A DNA stretch of 64,000 bases. Origin: Trametes villosa. Taxonomy: Eukaryota; Basidiomycota; Agaricomycetes; Polyporales; Polyporaceae. A program made the position numbers and the translations under genes. The notes under the pieces were generated by a model, which was not told the DNA's origin, ran no database searches, and worked only from the letters and a program-made list of their open reading frames with translations. The stretch covers positions 7,464,001-7,528,000 of the forward strand of contig PUDQ02000001.1 in NCBI GenBank assembly GCA_002964805.2. The letters are read 5' to 3'. Of the stretch, positions 37,001-47,089 are shown piece by piece (position 1 is the stretch's first letter; each line of letters opens with the position of its first letter).

Positions 37001-37625
37001 CACACGCTCGTAAACCTCGTCCTCCTCTCGGGCGTCCCCATCGCGAATCGCCGCATCCCGGAGCTCGACTATTGCGTGAGTACTGCTGCCTTCCTGCGCG
37101 CCTCCTCATTACCCGCTGCTGACCGGTGCGTGTGAACCTCTCCACCCCCGCGTGCCCGCCCTCGCCGGCCCGCCAGTCGCACATAACGTGAGTCGCCCCA
37201 GCATGATCACGCCATCCGCGACCATCCACTGACAGCGCACGCAGGTTCGAGCTGTACGAGCGCAACCACGGACGCGGGAAATCGGACAAGGAGTACTCGA
37301 TCAAGCTCTCGCTCAGCGAGGGCGCGCACTCGTCCAACGTGCTCGACTCCGCGCTCGACGCGCGCCACTCGCTCAACGTGCAGCCGCGCCGCAAGCTCAC
37401 GCAGCACCTGCCCTACAGCCTCGTCATCGAGCGCCTCTCCAAGCACTTTGGCCGCGTCTCCGATGTACGTCTTCATCCTTGATCTTCTTGGTCAACAATG
37501 AGAGATACGGGCGTTCGGCTGACAGACTGTTGCAGGATGACGACACGGGCCCGGACACGCCGTACGAGACGATCGACGCGCTGCAGGCCCCGATTGCCTC
37601 CTCTGCGCCTGCAGACGACCCCTGA
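34045..37625 (+). CDS. VIP1: Inositol hexakisphosphate/diphosphoinositol kinase Vip1/Asp1 (PPIP5K)
   Basis: This bifunctional enzyme phosphorylates the 1-position of IP6/5-IP7 and, through its second domain, removes it; it affects phosphate signalling and, in fission yeast, microtubules and polarised growth. The 972-aa model has 12 exons: 34045-34306, 34364-34806, 34871-35076, 35129-35298, 35355-35824, 35873-35942, 35997-36022, 36073-36827, 36880-37075, 37177-37187, 37245-37464, 37536-37625. The ATP-grasp kinase domain begins at [16 protein letters not shown] and includes [48 protein letters not shown] and [13 protein letters not shown]. The histidine-acid-phosphatase-like domain begins with the [10 protein letters not shown] motif and continues through [18 protein letters not shown] to [14 protein letters not shown] Ser/Gly-rich insert follows LFDSNTS. 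Exon 10 is 11 nt. The ATG at 34003 is an alternative start. Exons 8-12 are strikingly GC3-rich compared with exons 1-4. Confidence 0.95.
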
Positions 37626-38565
37626 CTCGCGGCCTCGGACGCGCGACCGTCAGCACCGACGTCGGCGCCGTCTTCGCTCGTCCAGCCTACGGCCGCGCCT
37701 GGCAAGCAGGTGTCACCAGCGGTGGTAGCCCCGCCCCCGATTCTCGCAACCCATTCCCTGGACCCGCGATGCGCCAGGGCGCCGTGGTGCATCCCTACGC
37801 TGTCCTGCATTCTGCCCGCACATGGACATGTGGCTCGGTAGAGACTTTAGTTGACCCTGACCTTGTATCTATAGAGTACCTCTCCATCTCGACATTCGCC
37901 AGACACGACACATGCACGCACTCATCCTAGTAAACATCAGTAGTCGGGCTGGGGTCCGCGCGTAGATATGCGTAGAGTAGAACGTACAATATCTAATGCT
38001 AGTCACAATATACCACGGCGTCGTTATTAGCAAACGCGCGAGCCCTAGGTTCGATTCGCACCGGAGTGTAGCTGCCAGTGGTGACGGCCCCTCGAACTCC
38101 CACAGGTACTCGCACATCGAAGCCACCGTGCCCAGTATAGATTTACCCAGCGCTGACAGCACACACCTTATCTGCATCTCATAAGCTCTGACTGGATCAT
38201 CTGTCAAGGTGTAACAATACTGAGGTGCGCGAGCAGTGCTGGAAGGACTCATGAGCCAAGCCTGAGCTGCGTAGGAAGCCGAAGCGCCGAAGCTGCACCA
38301 GGAGAACCAGCTGCAGTAGCACGTGGCACATTAATTCCGAAAGCGTCCTATAGTACAGTCGCGCGTCATGGTACAAGTGTTACAACGAAGGTGGTGCGTG
38401 TGGGAAGGAAGAGTACAATGGGAGTAGCATGGTAGCATAGGGTCCGTTGCGAGAACGTCAACAAGGTCCGAGGGGAAGGACAGCCAGAAATAGGTTCGTG
38501 CCACTGTGCGACAGTGATGGTGTCCATGGGTATCACGACCGGGTCCGTTCAGTCCAGCAGAGCGT
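37626..38565. other. Intergenic region between convergent genes
   Basis: 940 bp of 3' flank shared by vip1 and the peroxidase gene. A tRNA-like GGTTCGATTC at 38048-38057 has no matching stem or A box. Nothing else is recognised. Confidence 0.6.
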
Positions 38566-39352
38566 TCACCTCGTCTTCCGGCTCTCCTCACCCTCCGCCT
38601 TCGAGATTGACCGAACGCCTGAGATGAGCTCCTTCAGCCCCGTCTGGTGCGACGGCCCGCGCCACCCCTCGGGGAGCCGCTCCTCGCCGAGCCACTGCTC
38701 GAGGTACGCCTTCGGGACGACGAGCTCGTCCCCGAGCGTCTCGTCCTGCACCAGGTTCTGCGTCGCGCCGAACTCCGTGCCGCGCACGCCGAAGACCTCC
38801 AGGATGAGCTCGAGCTCGCCCTTGGAGACGAGGGACTGCAGCATGTGGAGCGGCGGCGACGCCGCCTGGCGTGAGACCTGTGCCTGGGTAAGGTCCCGGA
38901 GCGAGAGCGCGTCCGAGGGGGACGTGTCGAGCAGCTGCCGCAGCAGCACCGGGTCGACGTTCGTCGGCGCGTACTTCTGCCCCACCGGCGTGTCCGCGTG
39001 CACGAGCGAGCCGTCGTGCTCGACGACGTTGTGCGCCGCGAGGTCGTGCAGGTTCAGCTTGCCGCCTGTGCCACAGCGCGCGACGCCACCGTACGCGAGG
39101 AGCCCGGCGAACACGGGCGTGAGGCCGTAGACCTTCTGGATGGCAGCGGAGAGATCGCTCGCAGTCAGGTTGCGGCCGTCGCGGGATCTGCGGTGGAGAG
39201 TGTAAATATGTGGCGCGCGTGTTAGTGGGGGGCACGCACATGTAGCCATGGTTGGCGAGGGCGTTGAGGGCGGGGCAGGGGGACCGGCTATCGCCTGCGG
39301 TAGCCGGGGAATAGGAGTTGGTATCGTCGTGGGTATAGCTGGTAGTAGACAT
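38566..39352 (-). CDS. Short haem-thiolate peroxidase (chloroperoxidase/UPO superfamily, Peroxidase_2)
   Basis: This is an enzyme of the chloroperoxidase/unspecific-peroxygenase family, which uses H2O2 to oxygenate or halogenate organic compounds. The 244-aa model has two exons, 39352-39240 and 39187-38566, with the isoleucine of NHGYI split by the intron. The proximal ligand is Cys26 in SPCPALNALANHG. An ISRDGRNLT block follows, and the distal acid-base motif is EHDGS (Glu94-His95-Asp96). The EHD type and short length fit the family I (short) group. No signal peptide is visible: the N-terminus is polar (MSTTSYTHDD), so the protein may stay inside the cell, unlike industrial UPOs. The C-terminal 15 residues are Ser/Glu/Lys-rich. 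A TATAAG lies 64-69 bp upstream. Substrate cannot be told from sequence. Confidence 0.88.
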
Positions 39353-39718
39353 GATGATGATCGTGGGGGGTCGTGAGGATGGGTTGCTGTTGGAGCACCC
39401 CTGCAACGGGTGGTACTTATATGGAGCCCCCGTGTAATGTGGGTCCACCGTGAGGACACATCAGGATCTGCCTGCGGCAGGCGCTGAAAGCATATCTGCG
39501 CATCCTGACAATTGCGGGCAGCGCAGCCATTGTGCCGCCCATGACGCGCGGGAAGCGCGGCGACAGGGCCACAGTACGTCAAGCAAGGAGACAGCCGCAG
39601 TATCGCTCTACTGCCGCAGGGCGGTGCCTGCACGCACGCAGGGCTTCCTAGGACAGCCAATGGGAGTAGCGGGAGCCGAGTATGAATGGAACAATGACTG
39701 GTACTCAGTACAAAGGGC
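39353..39718. other. Promoter of the peroxidase gene / 3' flank of the WW-FF gene
   Basis: 366 bp between two genes on the same strand. It contains the TATAAG element listed separately and no further recognised feature. Confidence 0.5.
39416..39421 (-). promoter_or_regulatory. Candidate TATA box of the peroxidase gene
   Basis: TATAAG on the minus strand within CCATATAAGTACC, 64-69 bp before the ATG at 39352, a usual distance for a fungal TATA box. This is based on motif and spacing only. Confidence 0.4.
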
Positions 39719-42422
39719 TCATTTCTCCGGGACATGGACCGAGAGCGTTGGCGCTGACAGTTGCGACAGGTAGTCCTGCAGGCGGCATCAGATCAGCGTT
39801 AGCCAGCGTACCGGCGGCACGACGTACCCTTAGCCACTGCTCTCGTTGCTCGGGGATGTGATCGAAGTTCAGGTAGCGCTTGTCGTTCTATATACGTGGT
39901 GTGAAATGAGCCATACCGACCGGGGTTTCAACGGCTATACAGGCGATGCAGGAGGCTACTGACCTTCAAGACCTTGATCATCTCCTTCAGATCGACGCCC
40001 TTTGCGAGCGCCTTCATGTCGACTTGCTCCTCTTCGTCGTCGTCGCCGAGGTCCTCGTTAGTGATGCTCACATTAACGCCCTTGTCGCCCATCTTCCCGA
40101 GCCGGCCCCAGAACTCCACGAAGGTGTTTTCGCCCAGCATCTGATCGAAGGCGGCGCGAGCGGCGGTCGACCGTTCCCGCTGCCATTTTTCGTATTCATG
40201 CTCGAGCTGATCGACGGAAAAGCCGAGCTTAGATGCGGGAAGCGATGAGAGCAGTGATGCGACGGGAAGCGTGGTGAAGGGAGTATTCAACGCTGGCGCG
40301 TGAGACTCGAACAGCGCATGCAGGCCCTCAAGGTGTTTGAGCCGCAGCGCGTTAACGTGCGCGTGAAACAGGTGGACCTGCTGGTTGAGGGGGAGCGGCG
40401 AGTTGACAAATCGCGGGTCCTTCTCGAGCTGGGGCAGGACCGTCTCCCAAGTGACCTGATAGATGCGAATTCCGGGAGGCAGTCAGCCATCTGAACGTGT
40501 ATGTAGGGTTAGCATACCTGTGGGTCCCGGATCGCATCAGTCAACATCGTCCTGTAAGGCAATGCGAATGCGAAGCATGGTGAGTGGCGCCGAGTAACGT
40601 GTCAGAGGCGAAGGCCAGCTGGCGCACCTAAACCCGAGTTCGCCCTCTTCTCTCGTCAGGCCGAGCTTCGAGCGGTCGATCTCTGCCTCCACCTTGCTCC
40701 GCTCAGCTCTAACCTTATCCTCGCGTTCCTTGACCGCGCGCTCCTTCCGTTCCTTCTTCCGGCGCTCGCGCTCGTCGTCATCTTCGGCGGGCGTTTGTGT
40801 GGATTGTTGCTCCGAGGCATCTTTCGGTGACGACGTTTCCGCAGCCCCACTCGATGCAACACCCGCCTTGAGGTATGTATTGAAGAGTTCCTCGCGCAGT
40901 GACGATGATCCCACAGCATCATAGCGAGGGTCCGAGACTAGATGCTTCTTGATCTGTTTCGCTGTGAATAACCGGCAACATCTATCGAAAGAATGACTCT
41001 GACCTCTTTCCATACGGCACCTGGCTTGGCGAAGCCACTTTCCTTGAGGAGCGCGAAGAAGTCTCTCTCTGCCTTCTGCGCGGCCGCCCTTTTCTCTGTG
41101 CAAAAGGTGTGTTAGGAATGACAGGTAAAACGGGCGAAACCCTGGGTACATACGTTCACCCAGCTCCTTGAGGTAGTCCCTGAAACGTTTCTCGCGTTCC
41201 CTATCGTCGCGCCCCCAGCCGTAGAAGCGGCGATCCTTCTTCCACTGCCTTCGCCACTCCGTCCAGCTGGTCCGGGTGCTTTTCACTTCGTCTTTGAGCA
41301 GACGCTCGAATTCTTGCCGCGGATCCACGGTCACTTTCTCCACCTTGACCTTGGATTCTCGGAGCTCCCGAGCGCGTTCCCGACAGTACTCGTCGAAGGC
41401 TTCCCGCCGCGCGGAGACCGACGGAAGTAGCACATAGCGTGGATCTGACACGAAGAGCGGTAGCGATGTGTCCCAAGGGTGAAGGGGGTTGATGTTCTTC
41501 TCCCGGAGCAGTGTCTGAATAGACCGCATTTAGCATAGTTTCATGCTTGCGGGTGGGCGATCCGCGCCTCACCTTGAACAGTGCCTTGGCCTCGTCAATC
41601 GAGAGGTCTACGCGTGCAGGCATGTTGAGCTGAGGCGTGCCCTTCTGCTTTTCTGCCTCCTTGAGCTTGCGAGCCTCTTCCTCTTGCCGCTTTCGCTCTT
41701 CTTCCTGCCGCTGTCTCTCCTCCTCGGCCTCCTTCGCCAGCTGAGCCGCCGCCTCTTTCTGCCACTCTTCCTCCTCGCTTTCGTCACTGTCTTGATCTTC
41801 CTCGCCGCTCATAGCCTCGTCATCGTCCGCCTCTCCACCCACCTTCGCCTTCTTCGAGACCACAATCTCGTCCACAGGCACCACCTCCTCCGCTTTCCGC
41901 TTCCCCACCATGCCCTGCACCTCGGCCTGTATCCGCTCGACCTCCCGCGCCCGCTTCTCCTCGGCCTTGCGCGCCGCGTCCTCCGCGTCCTTCGCCTTCT
42001 TCAGTGCCTCCTCGCGCTCCAGCTGCTCCACCGCCTCCTTGATCTCCTCGGGCACGGTCCACACGCTCTGCTTGCGCCCGGTGTGCGTGTAGAACGTGTT
42101 CCCCTCGTTCGTGATGACGCGCAGCCACTCCGTGCCCGGGACCGGGGTCTTCACGACCGGCTTCTCCTTCTTCGGTTTCTTCGGCGCAGGTGCGGCTGCG
42201 GCGGCAGCCTGAGGAATGATGGGGAACGCCGGGAGCGGTCGGACGTACGTGGACTCCTGCGTCTGCGCGTTGAAGTAGTACGGTAGGCCGTTTGGACCTG
42301 GTGGGCGCAAGTGCCGTGAGCGGGCGTGCATGGGACCGGAGGCGTAGTCACATACCTGTATGCTCCGTCCAGCCTGGAGGAAGAGGCGGCGCGGTGAATG
42401 CTGGAGGCGGCATGGCGGCCAT
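39719..42422 (-). CDS. WW/FF-domain transcription elongation regulator (TCERG1/CA150-like)
   Basis: The protein probably couples RNA polymerase II CTD to splicing. The 737-aa model has nine exons: 42422-42356, 42297-41573, 41514-41154, 41095-41004, 40953-40628, 40551-40518, 40455-39964, 39887-39828, 39775-39719. WW1 (about residues 15-47) runs from LPPGWTEHTGPNGLPYYF, joined across intron 1, to STYVRPLP. WW2 (about 72-102) contains EWLRVITNEGNTFYTHTGRKQ and VWTVP. A long Lys/Glu-rich coiled coil with an acidic stretch (EDQDSDESEEEE) follows. FF domains begin at ALFKTLLREKNINPLHPWD (with FVSDPRYVLLPS), at DFFALLKESGF (with LVSDPRYDAV), at MLTDAIRDPQVTWETVLPQL (with KDPRFV) and possibly near FDQMLGENTFVEFWG. 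The order WW, charged linker and FF repeats, and the LREK..PL.PW motif, fit TCERG1 better than Prp40. Exon 6 is 34 nt. Confidence 0.87.
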
Positions 42423-42839
42423 GGCCGTTTCCTGTCTCAAACTGCTCTCTGGACGTGGTGGGCGTGAATGAGAGGGATGGATGGGCGCTTCGCACTGCGT
42501 CACAGCATGATCGAGCAGACACCCATCCTCGGTCCGGTAGCCGCGCACGATCCGAGGCTGCACCTCCAGGCTCCTGGCCCCAAGCTCCTGGGACTCGGAG
42601 GAGGAGCCTCCAGGACGTCCTCGCGAATTTCCTCAAAAGCCAGTCATGAGAGTACCTACATGTAGCTGGAGTAGACAAACAATCTCATGTGCACATGAAA
42701 GAAAGCAATCCAGAGTTCCATATCATTCCAATAAGTTAATACGCTTAGATTTTGGTACATCCCACTTCCCGCCTTCCCGAGCTACGCGAAACCCCATCCC
42801 CCCTCGAAGGCTTCGCCTCGCGCCAGCCGTGGCGCGACC
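42423..42839. other. Promoter of the WW-FF gene / 3' flank of grp94
   Basis: 417 bp between two minus-strand genes. No element was recognised with confidence. Confidence 0.45.
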
Positions 42840-45800
42840 TCATAGCTCATCGTGGTGCTTCATATCAACAGGGACGTCTTTGATGACGTTCCCGAACTCG
42901 TCGATCTCCTCGACCTCCCATGAGATCTTGCCGCGCCCGTCCGCGAACTCCTCTTCCTCAGGCTCGTCCGCGTTCGGAGGAAGCTCCGGGTCGACTGGTG
43001 GTGCGGGCTTGACGGTCGTATCCGTCGGCGCGGTCTCCGAGACCCCCAAGGAGCGACGCAAGATGCGATCGACGCGCGTGAAGAAGCTGCCAACCCGTCA
43101 GCTTATCGTCTACTAATCTCGGAGTAGGGGAGAATGGGGCTCACTCGTTCGAGTCCGTTACGGCGAACCCAGAGCGCACGAGCGCGCCATCAACGAGGAC
43201 GGTCGCGACCTCCTTGAGCTCCTCCTCCGCCTCCACGTCGCGCTCATCCTCCTCGGTAGGGAGTTGCTCGATGCGCTTGAGGAGACCCTCGATGAGCGGC
43301 GAGCGCGGGTTGATCTCGAGCACCTTCTGCTTCTTCGCGAACTCGTACATGTGCTTGTGGTTCGCCTGCGCGTGCGAGGAGCCTGCGATGCGTCTCGTCA
43401 GTTTGCCTACTTAGATACGGAAGGAAGGGCGGAAGACGCACTGATCAGCTTCTCGAGGTTGGCGGTGTAGCCGCTCTCGTCGGCGACGATGGCGCAGGAG
43501 CTGGTCACAAGTCGGTTTGAGATGACGACTGGAACATGGTCAGCTATGGGTAGATGTGTTGGGGTCGAATGACTGACCATCACGAGCAGCGCCCTTCTGG
43601 CGGGTCTCCTTGCGGAGCCACTCAATCAAGGGCTTGTACTTCTCAGTCAGCCGGGCCTGTTCCTCTTTCTCCTCCTCGGGGCTCATTTCTGCGGGTAAGG
43701 TCAGTATATGTTCCAAGAAGCAGATCGTGATGCATACCTTCGTCACCGAACTTCAGGCCAGCCTTTGCGACATCCTGGAAGGGAATCTTCCTACGCAGTG
43801 CGTCAGCGTCCCGCACCAAACGGAATATGCGCCTCAACTCACTTCCAACGGCGGATGTTCGTAATGAACACCTCGTCAAGAGGATCGCCCAAGAGCAGAA
43901 CCTCGTAGCCACGCGCGTGGAGCTTCTCAATGAAGACACTGCCAGCGAGCTCAGTCGCGCTCTTGCCCATGTCCGCAAGGTAGAAGATCTGGTTCTGGCC
44001 CTGCTTCTTGTTCTCCAGGTACTGTGCAAGCCATCAGCCTCCTAACCCACACAGCAAGCGCAAGACACTCAACACACCTCGTCGAGAGACGTGCTGTTGC
44101 GCTGGTTCGTCGCGAAGCGGACGAGCGTCGAGAGCTTGTCGCGGTTCTTGTAGTCCTCGACCGCGCCGAGCTTGAACACGTTCCCGTACGTCTCCTGCAC
44201 CTTCTCCCACTTCTCCGCGTCCTCCGTCTGCACGCGCGCGAGGAGCTGGAGGAGGCGCTTGAGGATGATGCCCTTGAGCTGCTTGAGGAACGCGTTCGAC
44301 TGCAGCGTCTCGCGCGAGACGTTCAGCGGGAGGTCCTCCGCGTCGACGACGACCTTGACCCAGTTCGCCCACTTCGGGAGCGCGTCCTCGCCGAGGTCGG
44401 ACGTGATGAACACGCGCTTGACCATCAGCCGGATGTCCTTCGTGATGCTCTGCAGCGGGTTCTGCCAGTAGCTGTCGTCACTGCACGCGCGCTGTCAGTC
44501 ACCTCGCCCACCCATAGCAAGACCAAGTGCGAGCGGCACTTACAGACGAGAGGGCACGTAGATGATCGAGCGGAAGGAGACGCCAGAGCCGGAGTCGCCG
44601 GAGAAGTGGTACCACGCGAGCGGCTTCTGGTAGTCCTTGAACGTCGCCTGGTAGAAGTTCTCGTACTCCTCGTCCGTCACCTCCTTCGGGTCGCGCATCC
44701 AGATCGGCGGCTGCGAGTTGAGCTGGATCCACTCCTCGACCGTGACCGCCTTCGTGATCGGCTCGCGCTTCGTCTCGGGCGCCTTCTCCGCGTCCTCCTC
44801 GCTGACGTCCTCGACGACCGCCTCGTCCTCGTCGACCTCGGCGTCGTCGTCGGACTCGGACTCGGCCTTGGTCTCCTTGGCAGCGGCCTTCTCGGCGGCC
44901 TCTGCTGCTTGCGCTTCGGCTTCGGCCTCCTCGTCTACCACCTGTTCGACACGCGTGGTGTGCATGTAGATAGGGAAGGAGGTCGAGAAAGACGAGTGCT
45001 TGCCACTGCAATCGAACAAGCTTGAATACCGGTTTCTCAACGGCCCCCGAGAGGTACTTACACCAGCTCCGAGATCGTGTGCGTGTCAGCATACTCCAGC
45101 GCGTCGGGCTTGAGGAACAGAGTAATCTCCGTTCCGCGCCCGAGGGTCTCGCCGCGAGGGTCAGGGAAGATCTCGTACGAGTTCTCATCTGCGCCCGAGC
45201 TGAAGACGTGTTGCGCGGGTTTCGGGTTTTTCGAAGACTTGGCTGCACGGGAGGCTACCTCTACACGGTCTGCGACCAAGAAACTGCAGGGTATGAGCAC
45301 CTGTCTCCGTTCGGGGGACACCGAACCTACCTGCTGTAGAAACCAAGACCGAAAGCACCAATCAAGTTGCCGTTGCCAGAGGTGTCGCTTTCCGCCCGGG
45401 AGAGGAACTCGGATGTGCCAGACTTTGCGAGAGTACCCTAGGCAAGAACATGGTTACTGGGTGTATCCTCGCAGAGACGGGGCATACATACGAGGTTGTT
45501 TGCGAGCTCATCCGGGGTCATACCAATACCAGTGTCTGCATCATGTTAGAGCCGAAGCTCTGCTTCGACCTAGGAGTGTCATACCTCTGATGATAATCTT
45601 CGCCGTGCCGTCCTCGCCCTTCTCCGCCTTAATCGTAATGTTCATGCTCTCCGCACCAGAGAGAACCTCTGGCTCGGTAAGAGACGTAAGTCGTAGCTTC
45701 TCGAGGGCATCGTTGGCGTTTGAGATCAGTTCACGAAGGAAGACCTCTCTGCGAGAATGTCAGCTTTGCGACATACACCTTGAGCGGTCATGCCAGACGA

Positions 45801-46073
45801 ACCTGTGGGAGTACAGGCTGGCGAAGTGAAGCTGTCAGTATAGCCGCACCAGGGGCAGTACGTCTCGTAACACACCTGTTGATGACGATCTTCCGGAGAC
45901 GAGCGACGTCACTCTAGTCTGGCAGTCAAACTCGTGCTCGCTAGCGTATGCTGCATCCGACCCGGACTGACCTGATACGCGTGCCTCTGCTTCGGTGCGT
46001 CTGAGCCGGCCTGCGCGAAGACATAGAGCGAGAATGCGCTGAGCGTGACAAGCAGGGTTTGGAACAGCCGCAT
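42840..46073 (-). CDS. Endoplasmic reticulum Hsp90 (Grp94/endoplasmin)
   Basis: This ATP-dependent chaperone acts on secreted and membrane proteins in the ER lumen. The 823-aa model has 15 exons: 46073-45972, 45913-45876, 45817-45803, 45748-45585, 45535-45492, 45437-45331, 45283-45062, 45005-44544, 44480-44078, 44021-43843, 43790-43738, 43688-43578, 43528-43442, 43382-43145, 43086-42840. A signal peptide (MRLFQTLLVTLSAFSLYVFAQA) leads into the GHKL ATPase domain: NSLYSHREVFLRELISNANDAL, DTGIGMT, GTLAKSGTSEFL and GAFGLGFYSSFLVAD. An acidic Glu/Ala/Lys linker of about 80 residues follows. The middle domain shows VKRVFITSD, DLPLNVSRETLQ and VRFATNQ. The C-domain has NRLVTSSCAIVADESGY. The protein ends with the retrieval signal HDEL. 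Exon 3 has 15 nt. UPR-type ACGTG elements lie upstream. The signal peptide plus HDEL separates it from cytosolic Hsp90 and from mitochondrial TRAP1. Confidence 0.95.
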
Positions 46074-46100
46074 GGCTGGCAGGCGGTGGGCGAGGTCTCA

Positions 46101-46115
46101 GAGAGAGAGAGAGAG
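46101..46115 (+). repeat. (GA)n microsatellite in the grp94 5' leader/promoter
   Basis: A pure GA dinucleotide run 28-42 bp upstream of the grp94 start codon. On the coding strand it reads (TC)n, a pyrimidine tract often seen near fungal transcription starts. Confidence 0.7.
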
Positions 46116-46132
46116 CGGTCGCCGGTCGGGGA

Positions 46133-46222
46133 TACGTGGAAGTCAGCGTCTGCTGTAGGGTATAAGTACTGCGGGCGGGCGAGCCGCGGACGGTGCACTC
46201 GCCACCGTCCACTGACGTGTCA
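46133..46222. promoter_or_regulatory. Candidate unfolded-protein-response elements upstream of grp94
   Basis: TACGTG at 46133-46138 matches the UPRE-2 core bound by yeast Hac1. TGACGTGTCA at 46213-46222 contains the ACGTG core shared by Hac1/XBP1 sites. They lie about 60 and 140 bp before the ATG of an ER chaperone gene, a classic UPR target. The motifs are short and the assignment is inferred. Confidence 0.35.
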
Positions 46223-47089
46223 TGATCGGGATCAGCATCGCACAGCGCGCGAAACGCGATCACGAGATCCTATACACCCATCCCGTGACGCTCTTCGCGC
46301 TCTCGTCCCTTCCGCGAAGGACGGTTGCCAGGTGCACACGGAGTTTTTGCGAGGGAACACCGCGCTAAGTATACTCATCCGACAGCTGCAAACACATGGG
46401 CCGTGGTGCGGACACGGCAAGACGATGGAGGCTTCGCCGCGGGCAAGTTCGACCCACTCTGGCCAGCTGAAATGATGATGTCCTCTGCACGACACCGCAT
46501 TCAGCTGATGGCCGTTGGTATAAAACCGCCCAGACATCTGTCAAAGCTATGGTACCTCTGGTACTGGGGTGTTCGGTCCGAATACCTCCGCCATACTGCA
46601 AGTGTCCACCATACGCTCGTCAGGAAGTTCGATGCATGCTCGAACCTCACTTGGGTCATTCTACAACGTGAAACGAGGTGTGGACGAGTGTGTAGCGCCA
46701 CTGACCTCAGCTACGTTGAGGAATGCTTGAAGAATGCTCAACAACTCGCACTTTAAGAAGAGGTGGCATTCACTTGCAATGTCGTTCCTTCTGAGTTGTA
46801 GCCGACCCACGGTCGCCCTCTGCCACCACAAGTTGCGCTGGATCTCGAGATTCGTGCCGTGGGGTAGGCGCCTGCGTGCACGATGCCACGTGGGACTTCC
46901 ATTCTGGGGAGCTGTGTAGGATCGCAGCGAGGCGCCCAGCAGCAGGGCGGGCGCGTTGTCCGCTTTGCTCTCGATTGCGACCTTCCCCCTCCCGACGCCC
47001 TCTCCGACCGTCTCTTCGCCGCACCGTCCCCCCTCATATCTCAGGCTTGCAGGCCGGCGACGAGCTCACCCCAATACCCGGTCAACAAG

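Larger units (their letters stand above)
46074..47089. other. Divergent intergenic region, grp94 / unknown disordered protein
   Basis: 1.0 kb between divergent genes. It holds the (GA) run and the candidate UPR elements near grp94. The 143-codon frame at 46325-46756 is unrecognised and has no splice support. Confidence 0.5.

Noticed and set aside
38048..38057. GGTTCGATTC resembling a tRNA T-loop
   Set aside because: The flanking bases do not pair into a T-stem (CTAGG against CGCAC), and no A box or acceptor stem is found upstream on either strand.
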